From the NCBI GenBank assembly GCA_964346545.1, contig CAYFVR010000002.1, positions 1 to 51,420 on the forward strand: 51,420 bases of DNA, in the 5' to 3' direction. Made by a program: the position numbers and the translations under genes. Shown piece after piece: positions 34,103 through 41,648 of this stretch. This DNA comes from CAYFVR01 sp964346545 (lineage in GTDB: Bacteria; Desulfobacterota; Desulfobacteria; Desulfobacterales; Desulfococcaceae). The notes beneath the pieces were generated by a model that was not told the origin of the DNA, searched no databases, and saw only the letters and a list, made by a program, of their open reading frames with translations. The number at the start of each line of letters is the position of its first letter. Position 1 is the first letter of the stretch.

Positions 34103-34933
34103 CTATTTTCTTCGAATAAAACGTCGGTACATTCGATAGAGCGAGGAATGCAGGCTGGTGTCGAACCGGTTCAAAACCACGCCGATCACCTTGTCCTTCC
34201 CCACCCGATCCACCAACCACCCCACTTGATCCGCCGGGGTTTTTCCGGCCCGGGCGACGATGATGATTCCATCCATCTTCCGAAAGATGACGTCGGCCTC
34301 CGGAACCAGTTGGGGCGAGGGCAAATCCACCAAGACATAACGGTCGTCATGCCGGGCGCGCAGCTCATCCAAAAGGTTCAACATCTTTTGGGATGCAAGA
34401 AGTTCGCTCGGATTGTCCGTCCGTCTTCCGCCGGGCAAAAGAAGAAGATTCTGATTGTAGGGGGTCAGAAGAACATCGGAAAGCGGCAACGCGCCCAGAA
34501 GATAATCGCTCAGGCCCGGCACGTCCTCGTCGAAGCCAAACGATTTGTGCAAGTTCGACCGCCGAAGGTCGGCGTCCACCAGAACCACGTGTTTGCCATC
34601 GACGTTTTGGGCCATGGAAAGACCCAATTTGGAACAGATATAGGTTTTCCCCTCGCCGAAGGAGGGACTTGTAATGCCGACGGATCGAATCTTATTTCCG
34701 CCGGGAGGGAAAAGCAGGCGGGTACGGAGCGCTTTAAACTGGCCGGCCTCGAAAGCGTCCGAATACCTCAAAAGGCCGTCCGGGATTTCTCGCCCGCTTT
34801 TCGATGTCCGGGTTGCCGCGCCTTTCGCCTCTTGGGGGAACGGGTCCGCAGACGCGGGCTTTTCTTGGCTCAACGTCTTTTCGTTTTGTAAAAATGGGCC
34901 TGGAAAAGCTTTTGTTTGGGAGAAATTTGCCAT
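34103..34933 (-). CDS. CpsD/CapB-like P-loop ATPase (XrtA-associated tyrosine-kinase type)
   Basis: A 276-residue cytoplasmic protein. Walker A is SFGEGKT (residues about 91-97, in SVGITSPSFGEGKTYIC), the Walker A' is VVLVDADLRRSN (about 116-127) and Walker B is YVLVDLPSP (about 199-207). This set defines bacterial tyrosine kinases and their relatives. The first 60 residues are hydrophilic and low in conservation. The C terminus lacks the usual cluster of tyrosines (only one Tyr pair near the end, SLYRMYRRFIRRK), so autophosphorylation may be reduced. Start ATG 34933 is chosen over a GTG 42 bp upstream. It follows the Wzz-like gene by 225 bp and should regulate chain length or assembly with it. 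Confidence 0.82.
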   Translation of the reverse strand: MANFSQTKAFPGPFLQNEKTLSQEKPASADPFPQEAKGAATRTSKSGREIPDGLLRYSDAFEAGQFKALRTRLLFPPGGNKIRSVGITSPSFGEGKTYICSKLGLSMAQNVDGKHVVLVDADLRRSNLHKSFGFDEDVPGLSDYLLGALPLSDVLLTPYNQNLLLLPGGRRTDNPSELLASQKMLNLLDELRARHDDRYVLVDLPSPQLVPEADVIFRKMDGIIIVARAGKTPADQVGWLVDRVGKDKVIGVVLNRFDTSLHSSLYRMYRRFIRRK

Positions 34934-35158
34934 TTGACCCCATTCTCGGCGGAAATAACACCATTTTCGATTCACTGGAAAAGCGGGAAAGGGGAATTGC
35001 TTGTTTTTTCAATGTTTTTTTTTGGAGGGGGGGGTAAACAACCTCCAAGAAGAGAAAGCGTGAAAGACCTCGAAAAACGAAATTGGCGGAGAAGATGGTT
35101 TTAAAGGCGGAAGAAACGCCCAAAGGCGGCGTATTCGATCCGAAAAGCGCATTTCGCG
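34934..35158. other. 225-bp gap between the Wzz-like and kinase genes
   Basis: No supported gene. It is notable for homopolymers on the plus strand: nine T (35015-35023) and eight G (35027-35034), with GGAGG and CCTCC around them (TTGGAGG pairs with CCTCCAA). There is no T-run after the hairpin in the minus direction, so it does not look like a terminator. Confidence 0.5.
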
Positions 35159-36868
35159 CTATAAAATTTTCTTGACCATGTCAAGGGTCGCTTCGACTCC
35201 CCTCGTGCTCATGACCGCCAAAACGGAAAACAGACCGAAGCCGACCATGGCAAAAACCAAACTCATCGCCTGGTTCAACCGATGGCGAAGGTTGTCCTTG
35301 GGGAATCGCCTTTCCGGGATGGTGGCGAGAATGGGGATGCCCAGTTGCCGTTCGGCCTCCTGCGGAATCTTGATGGACCTGTCAAGGAAATCAAGCAGAA
35401 AAATCAAACCGGCGCCCACTCCTATACCGGCTGCGACACAGAAAAGCAAAAGTTTTTTCATGTCGGGGGAAACCGGCCGTTGGGGCACCTTGGCCTGATC
35501 GATCACCCGAAAGCTTTGCCCTTTTTGCTTTTTTTCCAGATTGACCGAAATATCGGACTCCAGCTTCCGATCAAGGAGATCCTTGTAGGACCCCTGGAGA
35601 TTGCCATAATTCCGTTCAAGGGCCAAAAGCTCCATTTCGTGGGTGGATGCATTCTCCACCCTCTTTTGATAAAACGCGATCTGATTTTCAATCCTCCCGA
35701 TATCCTGAATGGTCTGGGCAATTTCCCTTTGGACGCTTTCCCGCCGCGCGTCCAGATCAAGCCGTTGTTGTTGAAGAGAATTCAAATCGGCGTTCATCGG
35801 GGAAGGCGTGGCGTTTCGCCGCGACTCCACGAGATTGTCGCCCGCGGCAAGACCGTCGTCTCCGGCGACCGATTCGGAGGCGGCGTCCCCTTGACCCGGT
35901 TGACCCGGTTGATCCGGTTGATCCGGCGCTTTTTGTTCCGCCTCCAACTCGGCCACCAAGACTTTCATCCGGATGATGTCCGGATGTTTTGCCGTATATC
36001 GTCCTTCCAGTGCCCGCAACTCTCGCCGCGCCAATTCCAGCTTGGTGGGTTCGGAATCGACCTTTTGGGGAACGGCCAATGAAGCCGATTCCACGCCCGG
36101 AATCAAATTCTGCGAGGCGGCCTGGATGGCGGAGATCCGAGCATCCAATTCCGAAAGACGGCCGCGACCCTCTCGGACATCCTCCTGTTTTTCGCTCAGC
36201 TGCGCTTGAAGCCGGTCGATGATCCGAAGATTGCTGCCGAGTTCTTCCGGAAGCTCGCCCATGTTTTCCCGGCGGTAATTCTGGATTCCCATCTCGATTT
36301 CCTTGAGTCTGGCCCGCAAATCGTCCAATTCCCCGTCGAGAAACTGATTGGTCTCCAGAACCTCTTCCATGATGACGGAAATGCTCTCGTCGATAAATCG
36401 ATTGGCCAACGCGTTGGCCACGGCCGCCACCTTCCGGGGTTCCTTGCCGGTGAAGGCGATTCGAAACGAATCGACTCCCCGGCCAGAGGAGGTCACGTCC
36501 ACTTCCGCCCGTTGCCGAACCATCCCCACCTTGTCCTCAAGATAGAGATTCCCGTATTCCGGCCCGGAATACAAATCAAAATCCGAGATGATTTTTTCCA
36601 GATTGGAGCGGCTCAGAATCTGTTGCTTGATGGTTTTAATCCGTTCCTGGGTGTTCGTCGCCTGCAAGGAGGGAACGAATTTGTCCGGGACGGTTTTCGG
36701 GACCACCATGATCAGGCTGCTGGTCCGATAGACCTTCGGCAGCGTGACCGCCAAATAAATCCCGACGAGCATCGAAAGGCAAAAAGGAATAATCAGCAAC
36801 CATCGACGCTTCAAAACCAACTTTACGTAATAATCTATCTTGGCAAGCTTCTGACTTGCTTCATCCAT
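35159..36868 (-). CDS. Wzz-like chain-length determinant (TIGR03007-like, XrtA type)
   Basis: A 569-residue protein: one N-terminal helix (WLLIIPFCLSMLVGIYLA), a Wzz domain, a long coiled-coil region (residues about 150-430), a GNVR-like segment (MELLALERNYGNLQGSYKDLLDRK) and a second helix near residues 480-500, then a C-terminal third hydrophobic stretch. A Pro/Gln-rich linker (PDQPDQPGQPGQ, about residues 315-326) is encoded by four 9-bp repeats. It should set EPS chain length with the kinase. It is the first gene of the minus-strand operon, with GGGAG upstream as SD. Confidence 0.88.
   Translation of the reverse strand: MDEASQKLAKIDYYVKLVLKRRWLLIIPFCLSMLVGIYLAVTLPKVYRTSSLIMVVPKTVPDKFVPSLQATNTQERIKTIKQQILSRSNLEKIISDFDLYSGPEYGNLYLEDKVGMVRQRAEVDVTSSGRGVDSFRIAFTGKEPRKVAAVANALANRFIDESISVIMEEVLETNQFLDGELDDLRARLKEIEMGIQNYRRENMGELPEELGSNLRIIDRLQAQLSEKQEDVREGRGRLSELDARISAIQAASQNLIPGVESASLAVPQKVDSEPTKLELARRELRALEGRYTAKHPDIIRMKVLVAELEAEQKAPDQPDQPGQPGQGDAASESVAGDDGLAAGDNLVESRRNATPSPMNADLNSLQQQRLDLDARRESVQREIAQTIQDIGRIENQIAFYQKRVENASTHEMELLALERNYGNLQGSYKDLLDRKLESDISVNLEKKQKGQSFRVIDQAKVPQRPVSPDMKKLLLFCVAAGIGVGAGLIFLLDFLDRSIKIPQEAERQLGIPILATIPERRFPKDNLRHRLNQAMSLVFAMVGFGLFSVLAVMSTRGVEATLDMVKKIL
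35891..35926. repeat. Four 9-bp repeats in the Wzz-like coding sequence
   Basis: Units TTGACCCGG, TTGACCCGG, TTGATCCGG and TTGATCCGG (plus strand) encode a PDQPDQPGQPGQ linker in the coiled-coil region. Loss or gain of a unit would keep the frame and change linker length by three residues. Confidence 0.85.
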
Positions 36869-36903
36869 GATCGAACACTCCCGGCGAAAAAGAGGCTATT
36901 GTT

Positions 36904-36922
36904 TCGCGTAAACGTAACGCGA
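36904..36922. promoter_or_regulatory. Palindrome upstream of the EPS operon
   Basis: TCGCGT at 36904-36909 and ACGCGA at 36917-36922 form a 6-bp inverted repeat with a 7-bp spacer. It lies 36 bp upstream of the Wzz-like ATG and could be an operator in the leader. No matching regulator is encoded in the window. Confidence 0.35.
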
Positions 36923-37237
36923 GTTCGAATCAAAATCAATGGGCAAAGTGGACAATTCGGCAGGGGGAAAATGGGAAGAAGGGGGGCGGGACGGGAGTCC
37001 GAGGCGAATATATGTTTTACGGAGAAAAAAAAGTAGCGACGCTTAAAACGCCGGAACTTTTGAACAAGCCATGGCCAAAGAGTTGGAAGAAGGCGATCGG
37101 TATCTTCCAAAGGTGCCCGCCAAGGGTCCGCTCGCTTGGCGCGCCGACGGATGAACCGACCGCCGCCCCGCCGATCGATTCATCCGGTTCGGCTCCGGTT
37201 CGGCTCCGCAGATTTCGGCGGCCTCTCTTTTTTGGGT

Positions 37238-37265
37238 TTGACAGCGGGGCCAGTATTGTTAAGAT
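37238..37265 (+). promoter_or_regulatory. Near-consensus sigma-70 promoter
   Basis: TTGACA (37238-37243), a 16-bp spacer, and TAAGAT (37260-37265) with an extended -10 (TGTTAAGAT). The expected start is near 37272. No gene begins on the plus strand before mfd at 37457, so this is probably the mfd promoter, giving a leader of about 185 nt that passes antisense through the tRNA-Thr gene and its terminator. Confidence 0.65.
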
Positions 37266-37311
37266 GTTCGCTTTCGGCCATTGGATTCGGCAAAAGGAAG
37301 GACTTTCCCCC

Positions 37312-37343
37312 AAAAAAAAGGACCCCCCGTTTTCGGGAGGTCC
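37312..37343 (-). terminator. Rho-independent terminator of tRNA-Thr
   Basis: Minus strand: GGACCTCCCG, loop AAAA, CGGGGGGTCC (one G·T mismatch position), followed by eight T. It lies 15 bp past the encoded CCA of the tRNA, so the tRNA is transcribed alone and not with the EPS operon. Confidence 0.85.
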
Positions 37344-37358
37344 CGGATTTAGCCAAAT

Positions 37359-37434
37359 TGGAGCCGACGAGCGGATTTGAACCGCTGGCCTGCTGATTAC
37401 GAATCAGCTGCTCTACCAGCTGAGCTACGTCGGC
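37359..37434 (-). tRNA. tRNA-Thr (anticodon CGT)
   Basis: Minus strand, 76 nt with encoded CCA. Acceptor stem GCCGACG/CGTCGGC, D arm GCTC-AGCTGGTA-GAGC, anticodon arm GCTGA-TTCGTAA-TCAGC with anticodon CGT reading ACG, variable loop AGGCC, and T arm AGCGG-TTCAAAT-CCGCT with the expected TTC. Discriminator T. Its 5' end is only 22 bp from the mfd start codon, so its promoter must overlap the first mfd codons (weak candidate TTGATT at 37472-37477 and TGTAAG at 37451-37456, with 15-bp spacing). Confidence 0.95.
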
Positions 37435-37456
37435 TCAATTTGGCCGTGAACTTACA

Positions 37457-40400
37457 ATGTCTCCCTCTCGAAATCAAGAAAAAAATCCGCTGAAATCCCT
37501 TTGCCAAAAGATCGATCGATCCGAGGTCGATCTCTGGGCGACGGGGATCACGGATTCGGCCCAGGCGTTTTTTCTGGCCCAATTGGCGACCTCGACGAAA
37601 AAGCCGGTAACGGTCCTCGCCGCGACGGAAAAGTCCATTGCCCGATTGACCTCGGACCTGGAATTTTTTCTGCGCTCGTCCGCCATTGGCGTTCAGTCTT
37701 TCCCCGCCTATACGATCTCGCCCTTCAAGTCCCTGCCCTACCATGCCGGCACGGCGGCGCGGCGAATCCGGACCCTCTACCGGCTGGTTTCGGAACCCGG
37801 CGGCTGGATCACGGTCGCTTCCGCGGAAGCCTCGGCCGGCCGTTTGATGCCGAAGGAAAACCTGTCGGAAACGGCCGAATTGATCCTGGCCGGCGAAGAG
37901 TGGGATCGAGACGCCCTGGTCCGACACCTGATCTCTTGCGGATACGGTCGGGCGACCCTGGTGGAAGAGCCCGGGGATTTCGCCGTCCGCGGCGGTCTGC
38001 TGGACATCTTTTGTCCGCTGTATCCGGAACCGTTTCGGGTGGAGTTCTTCGGGGATATGGTGGAATCGATCCGTTTTTTTTCCGCCGCCCACCAGCGAAC
38101 CCTGGAATCCACCGAGGAGGTGGTCCTGGTTCCGGCGCGGGAACTGCTGGTTTCCCCGTCGAATCTGTCCGGGACCGTGTCCCGGCTGCGAAACGTCGCC
38201 GCTCGGGCGGGGCTTTCCAGCCGGGAAATGCGCGCCGCGGTGGAACGGGTTCAGAAGGAGGGTCGCTTTTGGGACGTGGAGGGAATGCCCTCGGTTCTCT
38301 ACGGCGAAACGGCCACCTTTTGGGACTATCTCCCCGACGCCTCGCTGATCGTCGCCCTGGACCCCGCGGCCATTCGCGCGGCGGCGGAAGACGCGGAAAA
38401 CCGGTTGGCGGCCGCGGCGGAAAACGCCCGAACCAACGGCAAGCTCTGGTTGCCGCCCGAGGAGCTTCGTCTGAACTGGCCGGATTGCGAATCCCGCATA
38501 CGGGCCCACGCCAACCTTCGGCTCGTCCCCTTCCCCGCCGGAAACGAATCGGAACCGGCCTTCCATCGGTTTTCGCTCTCCGACAATTCGGACATGCGGA
38601 CGGCCCTGGTCCAGAACCGCAACGGGGAACGGCCCTTCGCCCCTCTCCACGATTGGCTTCGGGAACAACGCGACGCCGGCCGGGCCGCGGTTTTCGCCTG
38701 CGCCGGTTCCGCCCGGGCGGGAGAACTGCAATCCATTTTGGGGGACGGCGGGCCGGAGCCGCCCGTGCGGGACAATTTTCCCGAATCGATCCGGCCCGGC
38801 CAGGCCGTCATCGTCCGGGACACGGCGTCCTCGGGCTTCGTCTGGCCGGAGGCGGGGCTGGCCCTGATCACCGACGCCGAAATTTTCGGAACCCGGCAAA
38901 AAGCCCGGCGAAAACCGCGCCGCGGCGTCCGGGCCGACCTGCTCGCCTTCGAGGATTTGCAGCCGGGGGAGCTGGTGGTGCACGTCGATCACGGCATCGG
39001 CCAGTACGACGGCTTGGTCAATCTGAACGTGAACGGCAACGCCGGGGATTTTCTCCAGATCGTTTACCGGGACGGCGACCGGCTGTATCTTCCCGTGGAC
39101 CGGATGGCAACCCTTCAGAAATACATGGGCGTGGACGGCGTTCAGCCCCAGTTGGACAAAATGGGGGGCGCCTCCTGGAGCAAGGTCAAGGCCCGGGTCC
39201 AGGAATCGGTGGAAAAAATCGCGGGAGAGCTGCTCAACCTGTATGCCGAACGCCGCGTGCACGACGGCGCGGCCTATCCGGTGGAAGACCGGGATTTCCG
39301 GGAATTCGAAAACGGATTTCCCTACGAGGAAACTCCCGACCAGCGCAAGGCCATCGAGGACGTGCTCCACGACCTCAACCAGCCCAGCCCCATGGACCGG
39401 CTGATCTGCGGCGACGTGGGCTACGGCAAGACCGAAGTGGCGCTTCGGGCCGCCTTCGTGGTGGTCAACGGCGGTCGGCAGGTGGCGGTGCTCGTTCCCA
39501 CCACCGTGCTGGCCGAACAACATTTCGAAACCTTTTCCCAACGATTCGCCGATTACCCGGTGACGGTGGCCTGCCTCAGCCGGTTCCGCCCGGCTTCGGA
39601 ACAGCGGAAAATCGTCAAGGGGCTGGCCTCCGGCGCCATCGACGTCGTCATCGGCACGCACCGGCTGCTGCAGCGGGACGTGAACTTCGCCGAGCTGGGG
39701 CTCATCGTCCTGGACGAAGAACAGCGGTTCGGCGTCCGCCACAAGGAAAAGCTCAAGCAGCTTCGAAAAACCGTGGACGTGCTGGCCCTGACGGCCACCC
39801 CGATCCCCCGGACCCTCCACATGTCCCTCGCCGGCGTCCGGGACATCAGCGTCATCTCCACCCCGCCGGAACAGCGCCGCCCGATCGTCTCCTACGTGTC
39901 GGAGTCGGACGATCGGATCATCGCCGACGCGATCCGGCGGGAGCTGCGACGAGGCGGCCAGGCCTTTTTCGTCCACAACCACGTCCAGAGCATCGACCGA
40001 ACCGCCGACCACCTTCGGGAACTGGTCCCCGAAGCGCGCGTGGCCGTGGCCCACGGCCAGATGGGCGAAGACGACCTGGAAAAAGTCATGCTTCGCTTCC
40101 ACAATCGGGAAATCGACCTTTTGGTCTGCACCACCATCATCGAATCCGGGCTGGACGTCTCCGCCGCCAACACCATTTTCATCAACCGGGCCGACCGGTT
40201 CGGGCTGGCCCAGATTTATCAGCTCCGGGGGCGGGTGGGTCGTTCCGACGAGCAGGCGTACGCCTACCTTTTTATTCCGCCCGAAACCACCCTCACCACC
40301 AACGCCCAAAAGCGGCTTCGGGTGCTCATGGAAAACAGCGATCTGGGCTCCGGCTTCCAGATCGCCATGAGCGACCTGAAAATTCGCGGCGGCGGCACCA

Positions 40401-40957
40401 TTTTGGGGGCCAATCAATCCGGCCACATCGCGGCGGTGGGCTACGACATGTTCCTTCAGCTCATGGAGGAGGCCGTGGCCCGAATCAAGGGCGAACCGGT
40501 GACGGAGGTCCTCGACCCGGAGATCGCCATCCCGCTCTCCGCCTACCTGCCCGAGGACTACATCCCCGACATCGACCAGCGGATGACCGCCTACCGGCGG
40601 CTGACCCGGATGAAGGCGCTTTCCGACATCGCCGATTTCAAGGCGGAGCTGATCGACCGCTTCGGGGCCCTGCCGACGGAGGCCGCCAATCTGCTGCTGA
40701 AAATCATGCTGAAAATCCTGGCCGCCCGGGCCGGCGTCAAAAAGCTCGATCTGGGCCCGGAAGGCATGACGCTTCAGTTTTCCGAAACCCACCAGCGCAA
40801 CCCCTTCGGCATCGTCGACATGGTCGGCGGCAACGGCGGTCGATTCCGGCTGCGGCCCGACGGGATGCTCAAGGCCCGCATGTCCCGCGCCGGCACCGGC
40901 CTGCTGGCGGAGGCCAAAAACATCTTGAAAGAAATTGGACAACGTGTTAACAGTTGA
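37457..40957 (+). CDS. mfd: Transcription-repair coupling factor
   Basis: A 1166-residue Mfd translocase that removes stalled RNA polymerase and recruits UvrA. The UvrB-like N-terminal module is present, then the RNAP-interaction domain (DLQPGELVVHVDHGIGQYDGL at about residues 500-520, CarD-like). The RecG-type motor follows: Walker A GDVGYGKTE (about 650), DEEQ box (about 752), motif III LTATPIPRTLHMSL, motif V/VI TTIIESGLDV and QLRGRVGRSD. The C-terminal TRCF domain is complete. No clear SD before the ATG at 37457 and no better start. It heads the plus-strand cluster. Confidence 0.98.
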   Translation: MSPSRNQEKNPLKSLCQKIDRSEVDLWATGITDSAQAFFLAQLATSTKKPVTVLAATEKSIARLTSDLEFFLRSSAIGVQSFPAYTISPFKSLPYHAGTAARRIRTLYRLVSEPGGWITVASAEASAGRLMPKENLSETAELILAGEEWDRDALVRHLISCGYGRATLVEEPGDFAVRGGLLDIFCPLYPEPFRVEFFGDMVESIRFFSAAHQRTLESTEEVVLVPARELLVSPSNLSGTVSRLRNVAARAGLSSREMRAAVERVQKEGRFWDVEGMPSVLYGETATFWDYLPDASLIVALDPAAIRAAAEDAENRLAAAAENARTNGKLWLPPEELRLNWPDCESRIRAHANLRLVPFPAGNESEPAFHRFSLSDNSDMRTALVQNRNGERPFAPLHDWLREQRDAGRAAVFACAGSARAGELQSILGDGGPEPPVRDNFPESIRPGQAVIVRDTASSGFVWPEAGLALITDAEIFGTRQKARRKPRRGVRADLLAFEDLQPGELVVHVDHGIGQYDGLVNLNVNGNAGDFLQIVYRDGDRLYLPVDRMATLQKYMGVDGVQPQLDKMGGASWSKVKARVQESVEKIAGELLNLYAERRVHDGAAYPVEDRDFREFENGFPYEETPDQRKAIEDVLHDLNQPSPMDRLICGDVGYGKTEVALRAAFVVVNGGRQVAVLVPTTVLAEQHFETFSQRFADYPVTVACLSRFRPASEQRKIVKGLASGAIDVVIGTHRLLQRDVNFAELGLIVLDEEQRFGVRHKEKLKQLRKTVDVLALTATPIPRTLHMSLAGVRDISVISTPPEQRRPIVSYVSESDDRIIADAIRRELRRGGQAFFVHNHVQSIDRTADHLRELVPEARVAVAHGQMGEDDLEKVMLRFHNREIDLLVCTTIIESGLDVSAANTIFINRADRFGLAQIYQLRGRVGRSDEQAYAYLFIPPETTLTTNAQKRLRVLMENSDLGSGFQIAMSDLKIRGGGTILGANQSGHIAAVGYDMFLQLMEEAVARIKGEPVTEVLDPEIAIPLSAYLPEDYIPDIDQRMTAYRRLTRMKALSDIADFKAELIDRFGALPTEAANLLLKIMLKILAARAGVKKLDLGPEGMTLQFSETHQRNPFGIVDMVGGNGGRFRLRPDGMLKARMSRAGTGLLAEAKNILKEIGQRVNS

Positions 40958-41648
40958 GAAAATAAAGAGATTCTTTCGTATCCTCCCCGTTGTCTCGAGT
41001 GTCGCCGGCCTTTTGCTTTTTTCGGGGGCCGGTTGCGACTTCGGCCCGAAAGCCGATCCGGAAACGCCGGCTTCGTGGGTGCGGGTGGGCGAAACCGGGC
41101 TTTCCAGAACCGATTTTCAGCGTGCGTTCGAGATTTACAAAACCGCCTACGTGCACGAAGACATCACCCGGCCGGCCGTGCTGGAAGAGGCCCGCCGGGA
41201 TTTTGTGAAACAAATGGTGGAACGGCTGACGCTGCTGGAACGGGCCCGGGAGCTGGGGCTGTCCATTTCGGACTCGGAACTGGAAAGCGCGGTGAAAACC
41301 GCCACCGCCGGATACGCCGAAGGGGAATTCGAAGAGACGCTGCTGGAATCGGCCATCGCCTTCGACACCTGGAAATCGGAGCTTCGCGACCGTCTTTTGA
41401 TGGAACGAACCGTGGAAGCCGATCTGGCGGCCCAGATTTCGGTGACCGCCGAAGAATTGGAGGCCTATCTCCGGAGCCCGGACGCGCCCCGGGCGCCCGA
41501 CGAGGCCAAACGACGCCTCCGCAGACGGAAGGTGGAGGCGGCCTACGGCCCCTGGCTGGATCGGCTTCGGGATCGGTACGCCGTGGAAATCAACATGCCC
41601 GACGCCGAGCCGGCCGTCGGTTCAACCCCCCGCGAGTCTTCCCCATGA
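40944..41648 (+). CDS. SurA-N-like lipoprotein (PpiC-family relative)
   Basis: A 234-residue lipoprotein. A hydrophobic signal of about 20 residues ends in FSGAGC, a plausible lipobox. The rest resembles the SurA/PrsA N-terminal chaperone domain (RTDFQRAFEIYKTAY, LEEARRDFVKQMVERLTLLERARELGLSISDSELESAV). No parvulin domain is visible. It probably assists outer-membrane protein folding. Start: only GTG 40944 or TTG 40935 are available, inside the mfd end; I prefer GTG. The stop overlaps the surA start by 4 bp. Next to mfd and surA, a typical arrangement in Desulfobacterota. Confidence 0.78.
   Translation: MLTVEKIKRFFRILPVVSSVAGLLLFSGAGCDFGPKADPETPASWVRVGETGLSRTDFQRAFEIYKTAYVHEDITRPAVLEEARRDFVKQMVERLTLLERARELGLSISDSELESAVKTATAGYAEGEFEETLLESAIAFDTWKSELRDRLLMERTVEADLAAQISVTAEELEAYLRSPDAPRAPDEAKRRLRRRKVEAAYGPWLDRLRDRYAVEINMPDAEPAVGSTPRESSP

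Larger units (their letters stand above)
36869..37358. other. 490-bp stretch with no protein gene
   Basis: Between the Wzz-like gene and the tRNA. It holds the palindrome at 36904-36922, a minus-strand TATATT at 37007-37012 that could be the -10 of the EPS promoter (with no good -35), a plus-strand promoter at 37238-37265 and the tRNA terminator at 37312-37343. No protein gene is supported. Confidence 0.6.

Noticed and set aside
34734..35123. A minus-strand ORF through the homopolymers upstream of the kinase, considered as a phase-variable extension
   Set aside because: The kinase frame has a stop at 35009-35011 downstream of the tracts, so slippage there cannot join the two frames.
37397..40942. 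Long minus-strand ORF of 1181 codons opposite mfd, and another long plus-strand frame of 1149 codons within mfd
   Set aside because: Both are GC-driven shadows of the mfd reading frame. Mfd shows all family motifs in its own frame and the shadows have low-complexity Arg/Gly/Pro composition.
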